From an uncultured Lachnospiraceae bacterium (GTDB lineage: Bacteria; Bacillota; Clostridia; Lachnospirales; Lachnospiraceae), in assembly GCA_949935685.1 (NCBI GenBank), contig CATLGN010000033.1:1-10425 (forward strand): a stretch of 10,425 nt of DNA, read 5' to 3'. Shown piece after piece: positions 1-6,687 of the stretch. The position numbers and the translations under genes were made by a program. Under the pieces are notes generated by a model. It was not told where the DNA came from and ran no database searches. It saw only the letters and a list, made by a program, of their open reading frames with translations. Position 1 is the first letter of the stretch. Each line of letters begins with the position of its first letter.

Positions 1-1790
1 CAAGACATGGAGGCCAGTTTTTCCGCAATGACATCGGCTTCCCCTTTCAGTACTCCTCCGGTCAATTCATCCAGTATTTCCATAAGCAGCTCCGCAGCCG
101 GATGTCCGAACAGTTCCGCCGGTACGCCCCGCACGGTATATTCGTTTCCGCCAAACGGTTCAATCTCAAATCCCATGTTCCGAAAATACTGCTGATATTC
201 CTCATATGCCGCTTCCTCTTTCCCGCTCAGAGTGAGGATGGCAGGTGGGTTGACCTGTTGAGTCAATGCATTCTGTTCCCGTATCTGCCTGCAAAGCCGC
301 TCATACTTCACCTTTTCATGGGCCGCATGCTGATCAATAAACAAAACCTTATCCTGTACCGCGACAATCCAGTAGGTGTCGAATATCTGTCCGAGAATCC
401 GGTACTCGTCGCGCAGTTCGCGGGTAATCAGTTTTTCTTCGAACAGGTTCATCTGCACCGGGCGTTCCACAAGAATATGCGCATCTTTTTTGATAATATT
501 GTTCTGCAGCTTTTCGGCCTCACGCTGTTCGGAAACGGAAGCCTGTTCTCCGTACAGATGCGGATAAACCGGTTCCTCTGCCGCCACCAACGTCTCCGGT
601 TCCGGTTGGTCATAGTCGATCTGCCAGAGCGCCTTCGATTTGTTACTGTCTGTGTCCTGCGGCTTGGGCGCCGCTTTCGGCTGTACGGCGCCGCGTTGCT
701 CTCTGGCCCTTGTTTCAAACGGCTCCGGCACATGCACGGCCGCCGCTTTTGCTTTCGGCGCCGGTTTTTCCCTGTCATCCGCAAATGTGATCTGTCTGAG
801 CATTTCCCGTTCCGATAAGGTTTTTCTGACTGCGGCAAAAATAAAGTCCGCGATTTTCTGCTCTGCATGGAAGCGGACTTCCATCTTGGAGGGGTGGACG
901 TTGACATCCAAAAGCGCGGGCTCCAAATAAAAGTGCAGGACAAAAAACGGAAATTTATGCTGCATCAGGTACGGTTTGTATGCCTCTTCCGCGGCTTTGG
1001 ACATCAACAGGCTTTTGATATAGCGTCCGTTGACAAAGCAGATTTCGAAGTTCCGGTTAGCGCGTCCGATCGCAGGTGTGCCGATGAAACCGGACAGTCT
1101 TTTGCCGCCGTCTTCCCACTGCAGGGGGACGAGTTCCCCCGCGATTTCCCGCCCGTATATGCGGTAGATAACTTCTTTCAGATCGCCGTTGCCGGACGTA
1201 TGAAATTTTACCTGACCGTTTACGACATATTTAAAGGAAATGCCGGGATGGGATAGAGACAGGTGTTCCATGGCATCGGTAATATATCCGGCCTCGGTCT
1301 GCGCTGTCTTGAGAAATTTCCGACGGGCAGGCACATTATAAAAGAGGTTGCGCACGAGTATCGTCGTCCCTTCCGGCGCGCCGATCTCTTCCGTCTCCTT
1401 TTCCGCGCTGCTCTCGATTACATAGCGCAGACCCGTCAGGTCGCCCGGCACTTTCGTAATCATTTCCACCTGGGAGACGGCGCAGATACTGGACAGGGCT
1501 TCGCCCCGGAATCCGAGCGAAGCCAGCCGCTGCAGATCTGCCGCCGCCTGTATTTTACTTGTGGCATGGCGCAAAAAGGCCTTCGGCACCTGCTCTTTTG
1601 CAATTCCCGCCCCGTTGTCGGTAATGCGGATCAGCGAAATGCCGCCTTCCTTGATTTCCACGGTTATGGCATCCGCCCCGGCGTCCATGGCATTTTCCAC
1701 CAGCTCCTTTACGACGCTGGCCGGCCTGTCCACGACCTCGCCCGCCGCAATCTGATCGATTGTATTCGCATCCAGAACCCGAATCTCCAT
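1..1790 (-). CDS. mutL: DNA mismatch repair protein MutL, 3' end cut off by the window edge
   Basis: MutL couples mismatch recognition by MutS to strand incision and removal. The first 596 codons are visible; the stop lies outside the window. The N-terminal GHKL ATPase has catalytic E32-N33 in the motif ENAMDAGA, D58-N-G-A-G62, HATSKI at 75-80 and GFRGEAL at 93-99. A low-complexity Ala/Pro/Lys/Glu linker covers about 345-440. QMNLF at 446-450 looks like a sliding-clamp binding motif. DQHAAHEKVKYE at 486-497 is the DQHA(X)2E(X)4E metal-binding endonuclease motif, so this MutL should nick DNA itself, as in organisms without MutH. The last visible residues (SMS, then a TG-starting codon) fit the start of the conserved C-terminal Cys motif, so perhaps 50-80 residues are missing. 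The ATG at 1788-1790 follows an AGGGAGAGG stretch and lies 14 nt after the mutS stop, which implies cotranscription. Confidence 0.96.
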   Translation of the reverse strand, partial: MEIRVLDANTIDQIAAGEVVDRPASVVKELVENAMDAGADAITVEIKEGGISLIRITDNGAGIAKEQVPKAFLRHATSKIQAAADLQRLASLGFRGEALSSICAVSQVEMITKVPGDLTGLRYVIESSAEKETEEIGAPEGTTILVRNLFYNVPARRKFLKTAQTEAGYITDAMEHLSLSHPGISFKYVVNGQVKFHTSGNGDLKEVIYRIYGREIAGELVPLQWEDGGKRLSGFIGTPAIGRANRNFEICFVNGRYIKSLLMSKAAEEAYKPYLMQHKFPFFVLHFYLEPALLDVNVHPSKMEVRFHAEQKIADFIFAAVRKTLSEREMLRQITFADDREKPAPKAKAAAVHVPEPFETRAREQRGAVQPKAAPKPQDTDSNKSKALWQIDYDQPEPETLVAAEEPVYPHLYGEQASVSEQREAEKLQNNIIKKDAHILVERPVQMNLFEEKLITRELRDEYRILGQIFDTYWIVAVQDKVLFIDQHAAHEKVKYERLCRQIREQNALTQQVNPPAILTLSGKEEAAYEEYQQYFRNMGFEIEPFGGNEYTVRGVPAELFGHPAAELLMEILDELTGGVLKGEADVIAEKLASMS

Positions 1791-1804
1791 CTCTGCCTCT
1801 CCCT

Positions 1805-4450
1805 TTACCATCTGTTTTTCAGCTTATTCTGCAGCCGGTAAAGCGTATTCAGCGCATCCAGCGGCGTCAGATTGCCGATGTCGATTTCCTGTAATTCCTT
1901 TAGCACATCCTCGTCCGTTACGGTGTCCAGGAGCGACATTTGCGTCAGATCCACCTCATCGTACCGGGGCATTTTTTTCTTCTCGCCCGATACGTTGACG
2001 GCAATCTTCTGCACTTTTTCCGTAATGTCGTTATCGCTGAGCTGGTCCACGATCTCTCTGGCCCTGTCAATGATAATATCGGGGACGCCGGCCAGCCTGG
2101 CTACCTGTATCCCGTAGCTTTTATCCGCGCCGCCTTTTATGATTTTTCGCAGGAATACAATATCATCCCCTTTTTCCTTGACGGCAATGCAGTAATTGTT
2201 TACATTATCCATTTTGCCTTCCAGTTCGGTCAGCTCATGATAATGGGTTGCGAACAGCGTCTTGGCTCCGAGCAGCTTTTTATTGCTGATATGCTCGATC
2301 ACCGCCCAAGCAATCGACAGACCGTCGAAGGTGGAAGTGCCTCTGCCGATCTCGTCCAGAATCAACAGACTGTTTTTTGTGGCATTGCGTAAAATATTGG
2401 CCACTTCATTCATCTCCACCATAAAGGTGCTCTGACCGCTGGCCAGATCATCGGATGCGCCAACCCTTGTGAAGATCCGATCGACAATGCCGATGTCGGC
2501 ACGCTTCGCCGGAACAAAAGAGCCAATCTGCGCCATCAGCACGATCAGGGCGGTCTGCCGCATATAAGTGGATTTTCCCGCCATATTCGGCCCGGTGATC
2601 ACGGAAATGCAGCGGCGTTTGTTGTCCAGATAAGTGTCATTGGCGATAAACATATCGTTTTGAATTGTCTGCTCCACCACGGGATGGCGGCCGTCACGGA
2701 TGTCAATCACACCCTTTTCGTTCAAAGCCGGCCGCACATAATGGCTGCGCTCCGCCGTCAGGGCAAGGGAAGCATATACGTCCAGTCCGGCAATCGCCTT
2801 GGCTGTCCGCTGAATGCGCTCGATCTCTCCCGCGATCGTCTCCCGGATACGGCAGAAAGCGTCATATTCCAGTGTGCACAGCTTATCTTCCGCATTCAGA
2901 ATCATATCTTCCAGTTCTTTCAATCGCGGCGTCGTATAGCGTTCCGCATTCGCAAGCGTCTGCTTTCTCGTATAATCGTCCGGCACCAGATTCCGATAGG
3001 AGTTGGTCACTTCAAAATAGTAACCGAAGATTTTATTGTACTTAATCCGCAGATTTTTAATGCCCGTGCGGGCCCGGTCTTCCTCCTCCAACTGTGCCAG
3101 CCATGTCTTTCCCTCGGTCTTGGCATGACGCAGACGGTCAATATCCGCGTCAAACCCTTCCTTAATAATGCCGCCCTCCCGGATGGAAAGCGGCGGCTCC
3201 TCCACAATGGCGCTGGCAATCAGCGCCCCGATGTCCTGCAGATCATCGATCTGGTCCATAATTTCCCGCAGCGCGCACGTATCCAGCTCCTGCAGTACGG
3301 TGCGGATATGGGGCAGCATGGACAGGGAACTCTGCAGCGCCAGAAAATCCCGGGGATTGGCCGTCCGATAGCTTACCTTGCCGAGCAGCCGTTCCAGATC
3401 ATAGATGGGATGCAGATATTCCCGTATCTCATCCCGCAGCAGCGCGTTTTGACAGAGCGCTTCCACCGCATCCAGACGTTTTTCGATACTTTCTTTATCG
3501 ATCAGCGGCTGTTCCAGAAATGTCCGCAGCATTCTGGCTCCCATAGCCGTTTTCGTCTTATCCAGCACCCACAAAAGAGAGCCCTTTTTCTGCTTTTCCC
3601 GCAGCGTTTCCACCAATTCCAGATTTCTTCTTGTGGAACTGTCGAGCAGCATATATTTGCTGATCAGATACGGATACAAATGCGTGAAATGTTCCAGTGA
3701 CGTTTTCTGATTCTCGTATAAATATTGCAGGAGACTTCCGGCGGCAATGATGCCGTTTGGAAAATCTTCCAGCCCCAGTCCGCCGAGAGCCCCTACCCGG
3801 AAATGCTTCTGCAGGCATTTCCGGCAGTTGATTTCGTCAAAATAAACCGCATCCAGCGCATAGATCGTAATGCCAAGCCGGTTTTTCAGATCGTCCGTAT
3901 CGACGCCGCTGACGAGAAACGCATCGTTACAGATAATTTCCGAGGGCATATATTTATTGATCTCATCCACGAGCTTTTTACTGTCCTCAATCTCCGTCAG
4001 AAAATAATCTCCCGTCGTGACGTCGGCCACCGAGACGCCGATCTTTCCGGAAAACCAGACAATGCTCATCAGATAATTGTTTTTGCCGTCTTCCAGCGCC
4101 TGAATATTCAGATTGGTACCCGGCGTAACGATGCGCACCACTTCCCGGCGGATAATGCCCCGCGTCTGCTTCGGATCTTCCACCTGTTCACAGATCGCCA
4201 CCTTATATCCCATGGAAACCAGCTTATTCAGATACCCCTCCACCGCGTGATAGGGAACGCCGCACATGGGCGCTTTCTCTTCCTGTCCGCAGCTTTTTCC
4301 CGTCAGCGTAATTTCCAGCGCCTTGGAAGCCGTCAGCGCGTCCTCATAAAACATTTCGTAAAAATCGCCGAGACGATAAAATAAAATACAGTCCTGATAC
4401 TGCTTCTTTGTCTCTATGTATTGCTGCATCATTGGCGTTAATTCTGCCAT
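1805..4450 (-). CDS. mutS: DNA mismatch repair protein MutS
   Basis: MutS scans duplex DNA, binds mismatches and small loops, and recruits MutL in an ATP-dependent way. At 881 residues it is of normal family length. The mismatch-reading Phe-X-Glu motif is F30-Y31-E32 in GDFYEMF. The Walker A loop GPNMAGKST begins at G620, the signature ASDDLASGQSTF follows, and Walker B LLILDE ends in D699-E700. A helix-turn-helix dimerisation segment (about SYGIQVARLAGVP) follows the ATPase. Near the C-terminus QMSLL at 837-841 matches the sliding-clamp binding motif known from E. coli MutS. The ATG at 4448-4450 has AGGAG 7 nt upstream (plus-strand 4458-4462). The gene sits 18 nt after miaB and 14 nt before mutL, so it is the middle gene of a compact operon. 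No key residue appears to be missing. Confidence 0.98.
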   Translation of the reverse strand: MAELTPMMQQYIETKKQYQDCILFYRLGDFYEMFYEDALTASKALEITLTGKSCGQEEKAPMCGVPYHAVEGYLNKLVSMGYKVAICEQVEDPKQTRGIIRREVVRIVTPGTNLNIQALEDGKNNYLMSIVWFSGKIGVSVADVTTGDYFLTEIEDSKKLVDEINKYMPSEIICNDAFLVSGVDTDDLKNRLGITIYALDAVYFDEINCRKCLQKHFRVGALGGLGLEDFPNGIIAAGSLLQYLYENQKTSLEHFTHLYPYLISKYMLLDSSTRRNLELVETLREKQKKGSLLWVLDKTKTAMGARMLRTFLEQPLIDKESIEKRLDAVEALCQNALLRDEIREYLHPIYDLERLLGKVSYRTANPRDFLALQSSLSMLPHIRTVLQELDTCALREIMDQIDDLQDIGALIASAIVEEPPLSIREGGIIKEGFDADIDRLRHAKTEGKTWLAQLEEEDRARTGIKNLRIKYNKIFGYYFEVTNSYRNLVPDDYTRKQTLANAERYTTPRLKELEDMILNAEDKLCTLEYDAFCRIRETIAGEIERIQRTAKAIAGLDVYASLALTAERSHYVRPALNEKGVIDIRDGRHPVVEQTIQNDMFIANDTYLDNKRRCISVITGPNMAGKSTYMRQTALIVLMAQIGSFVPAKRADIGIVDRIFTRVGASDDLASGQSTFMVEMNEVANILRNATKNSLLILDEIGRGTSTFDGLSIAWAVIEHISNKKLLGAKTLFATHYHELTELEGKMDNVNNYCIAVKEKGDDIVFLRKIIKGGADKSYGIQVARLAGVPDIIIDRAREIVDQLSDNDITEKVQKIAVNVSGEKKKMPRYDEVDLTQMSLLDTVTDEDVLKELQEIDIGNLTPLDALNTLYRLQNKLKNRW

Positions 4451-4468
4451 GCCTTATCTCCTGTTCCG

Positions 4469-5980
4469 TCATTTCTCTAAAATTTGTCCCATATAATAAA
4501 ACCCCCTGCACGTCTCCAGACGGACATTCACATACCGCCCGATCAGATCCGGACTTCCGGGGAAATGTACGAGCATATTGTTGGAGAGACGCCCGGTCAG
4601 CAGACTATTGTCGTGACTGTTTACCTCTTCCACAAGCGCCTCCGCGCTCTGGCCTTCCCGTCCTGCCGCGCGCTCCCTGGCCGTATCCTGCACCACCTGC
4701 AGCAGCTTGTCAAAACCGCGTTTTGCCTCCGCTTCCGGCACCTGATTTTCCATGGCGGCGGCCGGCGTGCCGGTGCGCCGAGAATACAGGAACGTAAAGG
4801 CGTTGTCAAAACCGACGCGACGAACGACATCGATCGTCTCATCCACATCCGCCGGCGTCTCTCCCGGGAAACCGACAATAATATCTGTTGTGATGGAAAT
4901 ATCGGGGATCGCCCGCCGGATCTTTTCTGCCAGAGCAAGATACTGCTCCTTTGTGTAACGCCGGTTCATGGCCTGCAGTATTTTCGAGGAACCGGACTGC
5001 AGCGGCAGGTGCAGATGCCGGCATATCTTTTGGGAATCCGCCATAACCGCAATCAGCTCGTCCGACAAATCCTTGGGATGGGAGGTCATAAAACGGATCC
5101 GGCGGATGCCTTCCACGCGCTCCACTTCCCGCAGAAGCTGCGCAAAAGAAACAGGCCGGCCAAGATTTTTTCCGTATGAATTAACATTCTGTCCGAGCAG
5201 CATAATCTCCGTCACGCCGTCTGCCGCCAGTCCTGCGATTTCCCGCACAATATCCCCCGGTTCCCGGCTCCGCTCCCGCCCTCTCACATACGGCACGATG
5301 CAATAGCTGCAGAAGTTATTACAGCCATACATAATATTGATTCCCGATTTAAAGGGATATTTCCGCTCTGCCGGCAGATCTTCCACGACGGCATCCGTCT
5401 CCTGCCAGATGTCCGTCACCATCCGGGCATGTCCGGCCGCGTCTCGCTCCGCAGTCAGACATCGGTACAAAAGCTCTGCAAACGTATAAATATTATGCGT
5501 GCCAAAAATCAGATCCACAAACGGATAACTCTTTTTGATCTTCTCGACGACGGACGGCTCCTGCATCATACAGCCGCAGAGCGCGATACGGATATGGGGA
5601 TTTCTGCGCTTACAGCCGTTTACAACGCCCAGACGGCCGTACACCCGCTGATTGGCGTTGTCACGCACCGTGCAGGTATTATAGATAACGAAGTCCGCTT
5701 CCTCCTCCCCAGCCGTCCCGTAACCGATCCCATGCAGAATACCCGACAGCTTTTCCGAATCCCGGGCGTTCATCTGACAGCCGAACGTCTGAATGCACGC
5801 GTATAACGGACGTCCAAGACGTTCGCTTTCCGCCTTCACAATCTGCCTGCACTTCGCCATAAAGTAATATTGACGCTGTGGTTCCAAGTCAGGCGGGCTG
5901 CAATTGACATTGACCCTGTCCAAGTCGATATTCTTTAATTCTTCTGTTGTAATATTTTTTAATTCAATATAGGAATCCAT
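4469..5980 (-). CDS. miaB: tRNA-2-methylthio-N6-isopentenyladenosine37 synthase MiaB
   Basis: MiaB is a radical-SAM methylthiotransferase that converts i6A37 to ms2i6A37 in tRNAs reading UNN codons. The 503 residues have the expected layout. An N-terminal extension of about 55 residues precedes the UPF0004 domain, whose cluster-binding cysteines are C68 (TFGCQMN), C103 (NTCTVRDNA) and C137 (CGCM). The radical-SAM motif CxxxCxxC is C220-C224-C227 in CNNFCSYCIVPYVRGRERSR, and a TRAM RNA-binding domain occupies about 440-503. Length fits the Firmicutes form; E. coli MiaB lacks most of the extension. The ATG at 5978-5980 follows an AGAGGAAAG ribosome site. The antitoxin gene ends only 35 nt upstream, leaving little room for a private promoter. 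Codons 46-72 are present a second time upstream of the toxin gene (6497-6575). Confidence 0.97.
   Translation of the reverse strand: MDSYIELKNITTEELKNIDLDRVNVNCSPPDLEPQRQYYFMAKCRQIVKAESERLGRPLYACIQTFGCQMNARDSEKLSGILHGIGYGTAGEEEADFVIYNTCTVRDNANQRVYGRLGVVNGCKRRNPHIRIALCGCMMQEPSVVEKIKKSYPFVDLIFGTHNIYTFAELLYRCLTAERDAAGHARMVTDIWQETDAVVEDLPAERKYPFKSGINIMYGCNNFCSYCIVPYVRGRERSREPGDIVREIAGLAADGVTEIMLLGQNVNSYGKNLGRPVSFAQLLREVERVEGIRRIRFMTSHPKDLSDELIAVMADSQKICRHLHLPLQSGSSKILQAMNRRYTKEQYLALAEKIRRAIPDISITTDIIVGFPGETPADVDETIDVVRRVGFDNAFTFLYSRRTGTPAAAMENQVPEAEAKRGFDKLLQVVQDTARERAAGREGQSAEALVEEVNSHDNSLLTGRLSNNMLVHFPGSPDLIGRYVNVRLETCRGFYYMGQILEK
5765..5843 (-). repeat. miaB-internal copy of a 79-bp direct repeat
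   Basis: This segment is nt 138-216 of miaB and encodes residues 46-72, including cluster ligand C68. It is repeated in the same orientation at 6497-6575, an offset of 732 bp, with 75 of 79 bases identical by hand alignment. Within it lies a 9-bp inverted repeat, CGAACGTCT at 5782-5790 and AGACGTTCG at 5817-5825. Confidence 0.95.
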
Positions 5981-6012
5981 CTTTCCTCTTTCTGTTTTGT
6001 TTCTTTTTTACT

Positions 6013-6027
6013 CTCTTAATCCCAATT
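6013..6027 (-). repeat. 15-bp direct repeat at the 3' end of the antitoxin gene
   Basis: The minus-strand sequence AATTGGGATTAAGAG covers the last three codons (Asn-Trp-Asp), the stop of the antitoxin gene and 3 nt beyond it. An identical 15-mer occurs at 6576-6590, exactly next to the second copy of the miaB fragment. That adjacency makes a chance match unlikely. Confidence 0.85.
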
Positions 6028-6207
6028 TATTGCCTCATGGGGAACTGTTCCGTTTTTTGCCCTGTCTTTTCTTCCTTCCAAAATCGCTTCTATTTCATCC
6101 GGTTCAGGAACCGCCTCCGGGATAAATTTGATGATAACCTTATAAAGTACCTCAACATCTTCTTCCGGTACTAACTCGATCAGATTTTTCAGCATTTCTT
6201 TGCTCAT
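6016..6207 (-). CDS. antitoxin of a RelE-type toxin-antitoxin module
   Basis: The product is a 63-residue acidic protein whose central part (about 10-45) is rich in Glu, Ile and Val and likely helical. It ends in the signature NWD. Small Clostridia proteins of this kind, starting MSKE and ending in a DDINWD-like tail, are known to me as partners of RelE-type toxins. No DNA-binding domain can be named with confidence from the sequence. The ATG at 6205-6207 is preceded by a perfect AGGAGG (plus-strand 6215-6220) with 7-nt spacing, far stronger than the toxin's ribosome site, as expected if antitoxin must be made in excess. It starts 20 nt after the toxin stop, so the pair is one transcript with toxin first. 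Its expected role is to bind and neutralise the toxin and possibly repress their promoter. Confidence 0.75.
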   Translation of the reverse strand: MSKEMLKNLIELVPEEDVEVLYKVIIKFIPEAVPEPDEIEAILEGRKDRAKNGTVPHEAINWD

Positions 6208-6214
6208 CGTTTTA

Positions 6215-6220
6215 CCTCCT
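6215..6220 (-). promoter_or_regulatory. strong ribosome binding site of the antitoxin
   Basis: A perfect AGGAGG on the minus strand sits 7 nt before the antitoxin ATG and within the 20-nt toxin-antitoxin gap. It contrasts with the poorly spaced site and TTG start of the toxin, and so favours antitoxin synthesis. Confidence 0.8.
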
Positions 6221-6227
6221 GAATTTC

Positions 6228-6467
6228 TTATATTCGCTTATATGCCTGTCCTCTTGGAATAATATTATCAATATATATTGTATCGTCTTCTATGGAAAAC
6301 AGTACTCGTAAATCGCCTACTCTTAAACGATAGCCGTTTTCAATACCCTGTAATTTTTTAATATCCCCCAAAGGAATTTTTTCTATGGCTTCCCTCAAAC
6401 GTTTCTTCGTCGGTTTATCAACAGAATTGATATATTTTACTGTCTTCTTACCATACTCAATTTTCAA
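6228..6467 (-). CDS. RelE/ParE-family toxin of a type II toxin-antitoxin module
   Basis: The product is a 79-residue basic protein with the RelE-like layout. A first strand (KIEYGKKTVKYI) is followed by two helices rich in Lys/Arg (KPTKKRLREAIEKI), the conserved IPLGDIKKLQG, YRLRVGDLRVLFSI, and a final strand and tail IIPRGQAYKR. Relatives of this type cleave mRNA in the ribosomal A site; that activity is inferred from the family. I chose the TTG at 6465-6467 because the product then begins at the family's usual N-terminus. The only longer in-frame start (GTG at 6528-6530) would translate part of the upstream miaB repeat as junk. A GAAAGGAAG sequence lies about 12 nt upstream, somewhat far. 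By hand count, GC over 6241-6480 is 78/240 (33%), well below the flanking genes, which suggests horizontal acquisition. Confidence 0.85.
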   Translation of the reverse strand: MKIEYGKKTVKYINSVDKPTKKRLREAIEKIPLGDIKKLQGIENGYRLRVGDLRVLFSIEDDTIYIDNIIPRGQAYKRI

Positions 6468-6496
6468 ATTATTCTTATACTTCCTTTCTCGTGTTC

Positions 6497-6575
6497 GGCG
6501 TTCATCTGACAACCGAACGTCTGAACGCACGCGTATAACGGACGTCCAAGACGTTCGCTTTCTGACTTCACAATC
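6497..6575 (-). repeat. displaced 79-bp copy of miaB codons 46-72 upstream of the toxin
   Basis: This is a direct repeat of 5765-5843 with 75/79 identical bases. Read in the miaB frame it would give the same peptide with only A50 to S and I63 to V; the remaining difference is silent. The drift is therefore conservative, consistent with origin from a related miaB or with a fairly recent duplication. The copy has no promoter-to-stop gene of its own. Its frame continues past the repeat and stops at a TGA that overlaps the toxin's TTG start (TTGA). It lies in the probable leader of the toxin transcript. It retains the 9-bp inverted repeat (6514-6522 and 6549-6557, 26-nt loop), which could form an RNA hairpin just upstream of the toxin ribosome site. 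Confidence 0.95.
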
Positions 6576-6590
6576 CTCTTAATCCCAATT
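6576..6590 (-). repeat. second copy of the antitoxin 3'-end 15-mer
   Basis: It is identical to 6013-6027 and directly abuts the miaB fragment copy at 6575/6576. Read in the antitoxin frame it gives N-W-D-stop, but the codons upstream do not resemble the antitoxin. Only the extreme 3' end is therefore preserved or shared. Confidence 0.8.
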
Positions 6591-6609
6591 CACCGTACAC
6601 ATGAAACAC

Positions 6610-6638
6610 ATTATAACGCAAAACTTCTCCATCGTCAT
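6610..6638 (-). promoter_or_regulatory. candidate sigma-A promoter for the toxin-antitoxin transcript
   Basis: On the minus strand a perfect -10 box TATAAT (6610-6615) is preceded by ATGACG (6633-6638) with a 17-nt spacer. The -35 matches TTGACA at 4 of 6 positions. Transcription would begin near 6603 and give a leader of about 135 nt that contains the 15-mer and the miaB fragment copy before the toxin. Because only 35 nt separate the antitoxin from miaB, this promoter might also serve miaB-mutS-mutL. The call rests on sequence match alone, and the -10 could be a chance hit in AT-rich DNA. Confidence 0.4.
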
Positions 6639-6687
6639 CAAAAATCGGAAGGATAAATCCGGAAACACGCCAATACTGTACGCATTA

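Noticed and set aside
102..818. Long plus-strand open frame opposite mutL, along with many others such as 2660-3700, 3725-4384, 4484-5179 and 8021-8881
   Set aside because: Each is fully antisense to a clear conserved gene (mutL, mutS, miaB or proA), has biased composition and shows no family motif. They are shadows of GC-rich codon use.
6016..6467. Idea that the toxin-antitoxin pair works together with MiaB as one translation-control system
   Set aside because: Both act on translation, but nothing in the sequence beyond adjacency and the repeat shows a functional link. The repeat is better explained as a recombination scar.
6468..6530. Extension of the toxin to a GTG at 6528-6530
   Set aside because: The added residues come from out-of-frame translation of the miaB repeat and of the ribosome-site region. 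Family members begin at the TTG-encoded position, so the longer form is unlikely.
6630..6687. Possible rho-independent terminator after the symporter
   Set aside because: Only a 4-bp stem (CGGA/TCCG) with an 8-nt loop precedes a run of five T, interrupted by one A. It is too weak to call.
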